Below, piece after piece: positions 5,421 to 6,369 of a stretch of 6,369 nucleotides of DNA (position 1 is the first letter of the stretch; every line of letters begins with the position of its first letter). The DNA comes from an uncultured Lachnospiraceae bacterium (lineage in GTDB: Bacteria; Bacillota_A; Clostridia; Lachnospirales; Lachnospiraceae). Where the stretch lies: the NCBI GenBank assembly GCA_902795985.1, contig CADBNG010000234.1:1-6369 (forward strand), given 5' to 3'. Position numbers and translations under genes: made by a program. The notes below the pieces were generated by a model. That model was not told where the DNA came from and searched no databases. It saw only the letters and a program-made list of their open reading frames with translations.

Positions 5421-5960
5421 ATGGGACAGGTCTTTTTTGTCCGGCACGGACAGACGTTATGGAATGTGGAGAACAAAATCTGCGGCGCGACGGATATCGC
5501 GCTGACAGACAGGGGACGGCAGCAGGCGGACGAAACGGGAAGGAAAATCCTTTCGGAGGGAATCACCGCGGATGAAATCCTCTGTTCGCCTCTGAGCCGG
5601 GCGCGGGAAACCGCGGAGCGGATTTCAAAAATCACGGGGATTCCCCTGCGTGCCGAGCCGCGGCTGACGGAACAGAATTTCGGCCGGTGGGAAGGGACGG
5701 CGCGGGACGGCGAGGACTTCCTGAAAGCGAAAGAAGTTTTTACCAGCCGTCACGGAAACGGGGAGTCCACGCTTCAGCTGGCCTGCCGGGTTTATTCCCT
5801 GCTGGATGAATTAAAGGCGGAATCGGACCGGAAAACCGTGATTCTCGTGGCGCACAACGGCATTGCCCGGATGGTTCATTCGTATTTTTATGAAATGACC
5901 AATGAGGAATATGCCCGTTTCGGGATTCCCAACTGCGCGGTAATGAAATACCGGTTCTGA
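5421..5960 (+). CDS. Histidine phosphatase family protein (phosphoglycerate mutase-like)
   Basis: A 179-residue cytoplasmic phosphatase of the branch-1 histidine phosphatase superfamily, which removes phosphate through a phosphohistidine intermediate. The full catalytic set is visible: FVRHGQT at 6-12 (R8, nucleophile H9), CSPLSRARETA at 55-65 (R60), LTEQNFGRWEG at 82-92 (acid E84), and VAHNG at 143-147 (H145). The TEQNFGRWEG segment resembles that of small bacterial members such as alpha-ribazole phosphatase CobC and GpmB-like phosphatases. The substrate cannot be decided, and no cobalamin gene is in the window. At 179 residues it is slightly short for the family but has both ends. The start at 5421 is chosen because the RHG motif normally lies within the first dozen residues. 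Its Shine-Dalgarno is poor (GGGATAAG). An in-frame GTG at 5322 would add 33 residues of no recognisable type. It is divergent from the lipoprotein gene. Confidence 0.88.
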   Translation: MGQVFFVRHGQTLWNVENKICGATDIALTDRGRQQADETGRKILSEGITADEILCSPLSRARETAERISKITGIPLRAEPRLTEQNFGRWEGTARDGEDFLKAKEVFTSRHGNGESTLQLACRVYSLLDELKAESDRKTVILVAHNGIARMVHSYFYEMTNEEYARFGIPNCAVMKYRF

Positions 5961-6132
5961 TAAAAGAATGCCGGTTGGAGTAGGATAGTCTTTGGCAACC
6001 GGACGAGCTCCTGCCGCCGGGTCTGTGGTCATCAGGCGCTCTGGCAGCGGCTGCGTAAAGTGCTTCTTGAGCAATTACTGAAAATACGGTATTTTAGTTT
6101 TTATAGAAACCAGCCTTCGAAAGAGGAAGATT
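5961..6132 (+). other. Intergenic region with several inverted repeats
   Basis: The 172 bases between the phosphatase and zinc-ribbon genes hold CCGGTTG (5971-5977) pairing with CAACCGG (5996-6002), CTGCC (6011-6015) pairing with GGCAG (6043-6047) with GCC/GGC inside, and an A/T-rich hairpin at 6077-6098. The first part is GC-rich, the last 60 bases AT-rich. No tRNA or riboswitch signature was recognised. A weak promoter for the next gene can be proposed: TTGAGC (6067-6072), 17 bases, TATTTT (6090-6095). Confidence 0.4.
6077..6104 (+). terminator. Weak A/T-rich terminator candidate after the phosphatase gene
   Basis: ACT-G-AAAATA (6077-6086) pairs with TATTTTAGT (6090-6098) with one bulged G and a CGG loop. 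It is followed by TTTTTAT that overlaps the stem's end (6098-6104). The stem is nearly all A-T and lies about 120 bases after the phosphatase stop, so termination would be inefficient. It also overlaps the proposed promoter of the next gene. Confidence 0.3.
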
Positions 6133-6369
6133 ATGAAGAAACAATGCCCGGAATGCGGGGCGGAGATTCAGAAGAAAAACGCGGTTTACTGCGAAGCCTG
6201 CGGGGCAGTGCTTAAAAGCGGCGGCAGAAAAAGAATGCGGCCGGCTGCCGAAAACGGGGCGGAGCAGGGGATTCATACCTATGTTCTGCGGTGCAAAAGC
6301 TGCGGGGGTACCCTGAACGAAGCGGAAGACGGCGAAACCCTGATCTGTCCGTATTGCGGCTCCCGTGAA
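6133..6369 (+). CDS. Zinc-ribbon protein, 3' end outside the window
   Basis: An open frame of 79 codons runs to the window edge without a stop, so only the N-terminus is seen. It has two treble-clef or zinc-ribbon units. The first is CPECG (5-9) with CEACG (20-24), the short N-terminal zinc ribbon common in Firmicutes proteins. The second is CKSCGG (54-59) with CPYCG (72-76). A basic linker (GGRKRMRP, 30-37) separates them. All eight cysteines are spaced as two four-Cys zinc sites. The start is supported by GAGGA at 6123-6127, five bases before the ATG. Proteins of this kind often continue into a membrane, coiled-coil or unknown domain. What follows cannot be seen, so no function is proposed. 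Confidence 0.8.
   Translation, partial: MKKQCPECGAEIQKKNAVYCEACGAVLKSGGRKRMRPAAENGAEQGIHTYVLRCKSCGGTLNEAEDGETLICPYCGSRE

Noticed and set aside
5811..6074. Minus-strand frame running from the intergenic gap into the phosphatase, with a protein-like stretch PLPERLMTTDPAAGARP
   Set aside because: TTG start without ribosome site, and more than half lies antisense to the catalytic H145 region of the phosphatase.
5961..6080. A tRNA or known riboswitch in the gap before the zinc-ribbon gene
   Set aside because: No T-loop GTTCRA, no CCA, no cloverleaf spacing and no riboswitch core that I recognise.

Overview
The window looks like ordinary chromosomal DNA of a low-to-moderate GC Gram-positive anaerobe. 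My best guess is a gut or rumen Clostridia member of the Lachnospiraceae type. This is an inference from Gram-positive-style promoters, purine-rich Shine-Dalgarno sites, a LAAC lipobox lipoprotein and the mix of families: a corrinoid-methyltransferase-like URO-D protein, a GT4 glycosyltransferase, LtrA and a zinc-ribbon protein. No mobile element, CRISPR array, tRNA or rRNA was seen.

Layout: 1-233 holds the tail of an unseen upstream transcript with its terminator (63-107), then a terminator for the minus-strand URO-D gene (160-194). The URO-D-family gene (234-1280, minus) is divergent from a GT4 glycosyltransferase (1512-2885, plus) across a 231-base intergenic region. That region carries a near-consensus promoter for the glycosyltransferase, a perfect -10 for the URO-D gene, and repeated GGAATTC-centred near-palindromes. 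The glycosyltransferase converges on an LtrA-like membrane protein gene (2952-4088, minus), separated by a long bidirectional hairpin terminator. Upstream of LtrA on the same strand is a lipoprotein gene (4195-5067). It is divergent from a histidine phosphatase gene (5421-5960, plus). A structured 172-base gap follows, and then the 5' end of a zinc-ribbon protein gene (6133 to the window edge, plus).

The most interesting item is the lipoprotein. After a lipobox and an Ala/Ser/Glu-rich linker built from a 16-residue tandem repeat, it carries two collinear domains exactly 107 residues apart. Each has an N-terminal Gly-Gly, a helix, and a central QVVAGTN or QIVSGTN turn. This matches the diagnostic Q-x-V-x-G inhibitory loop of cystatins, so I propose a surface-anchored double-headed cystatin-like protein.

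The genes do not form an evident pathway. The glycosyltransferase (probably envelope glycolipid or polysaccharide), LtrA-like membrane protein and lipoprotein all point to the cell envelope. The URO-D protein is an orphan with no corrinoid protein or activator beside it. The phosphatase and zinc-ribbon genes look like separate housekeeping or unknown functions.
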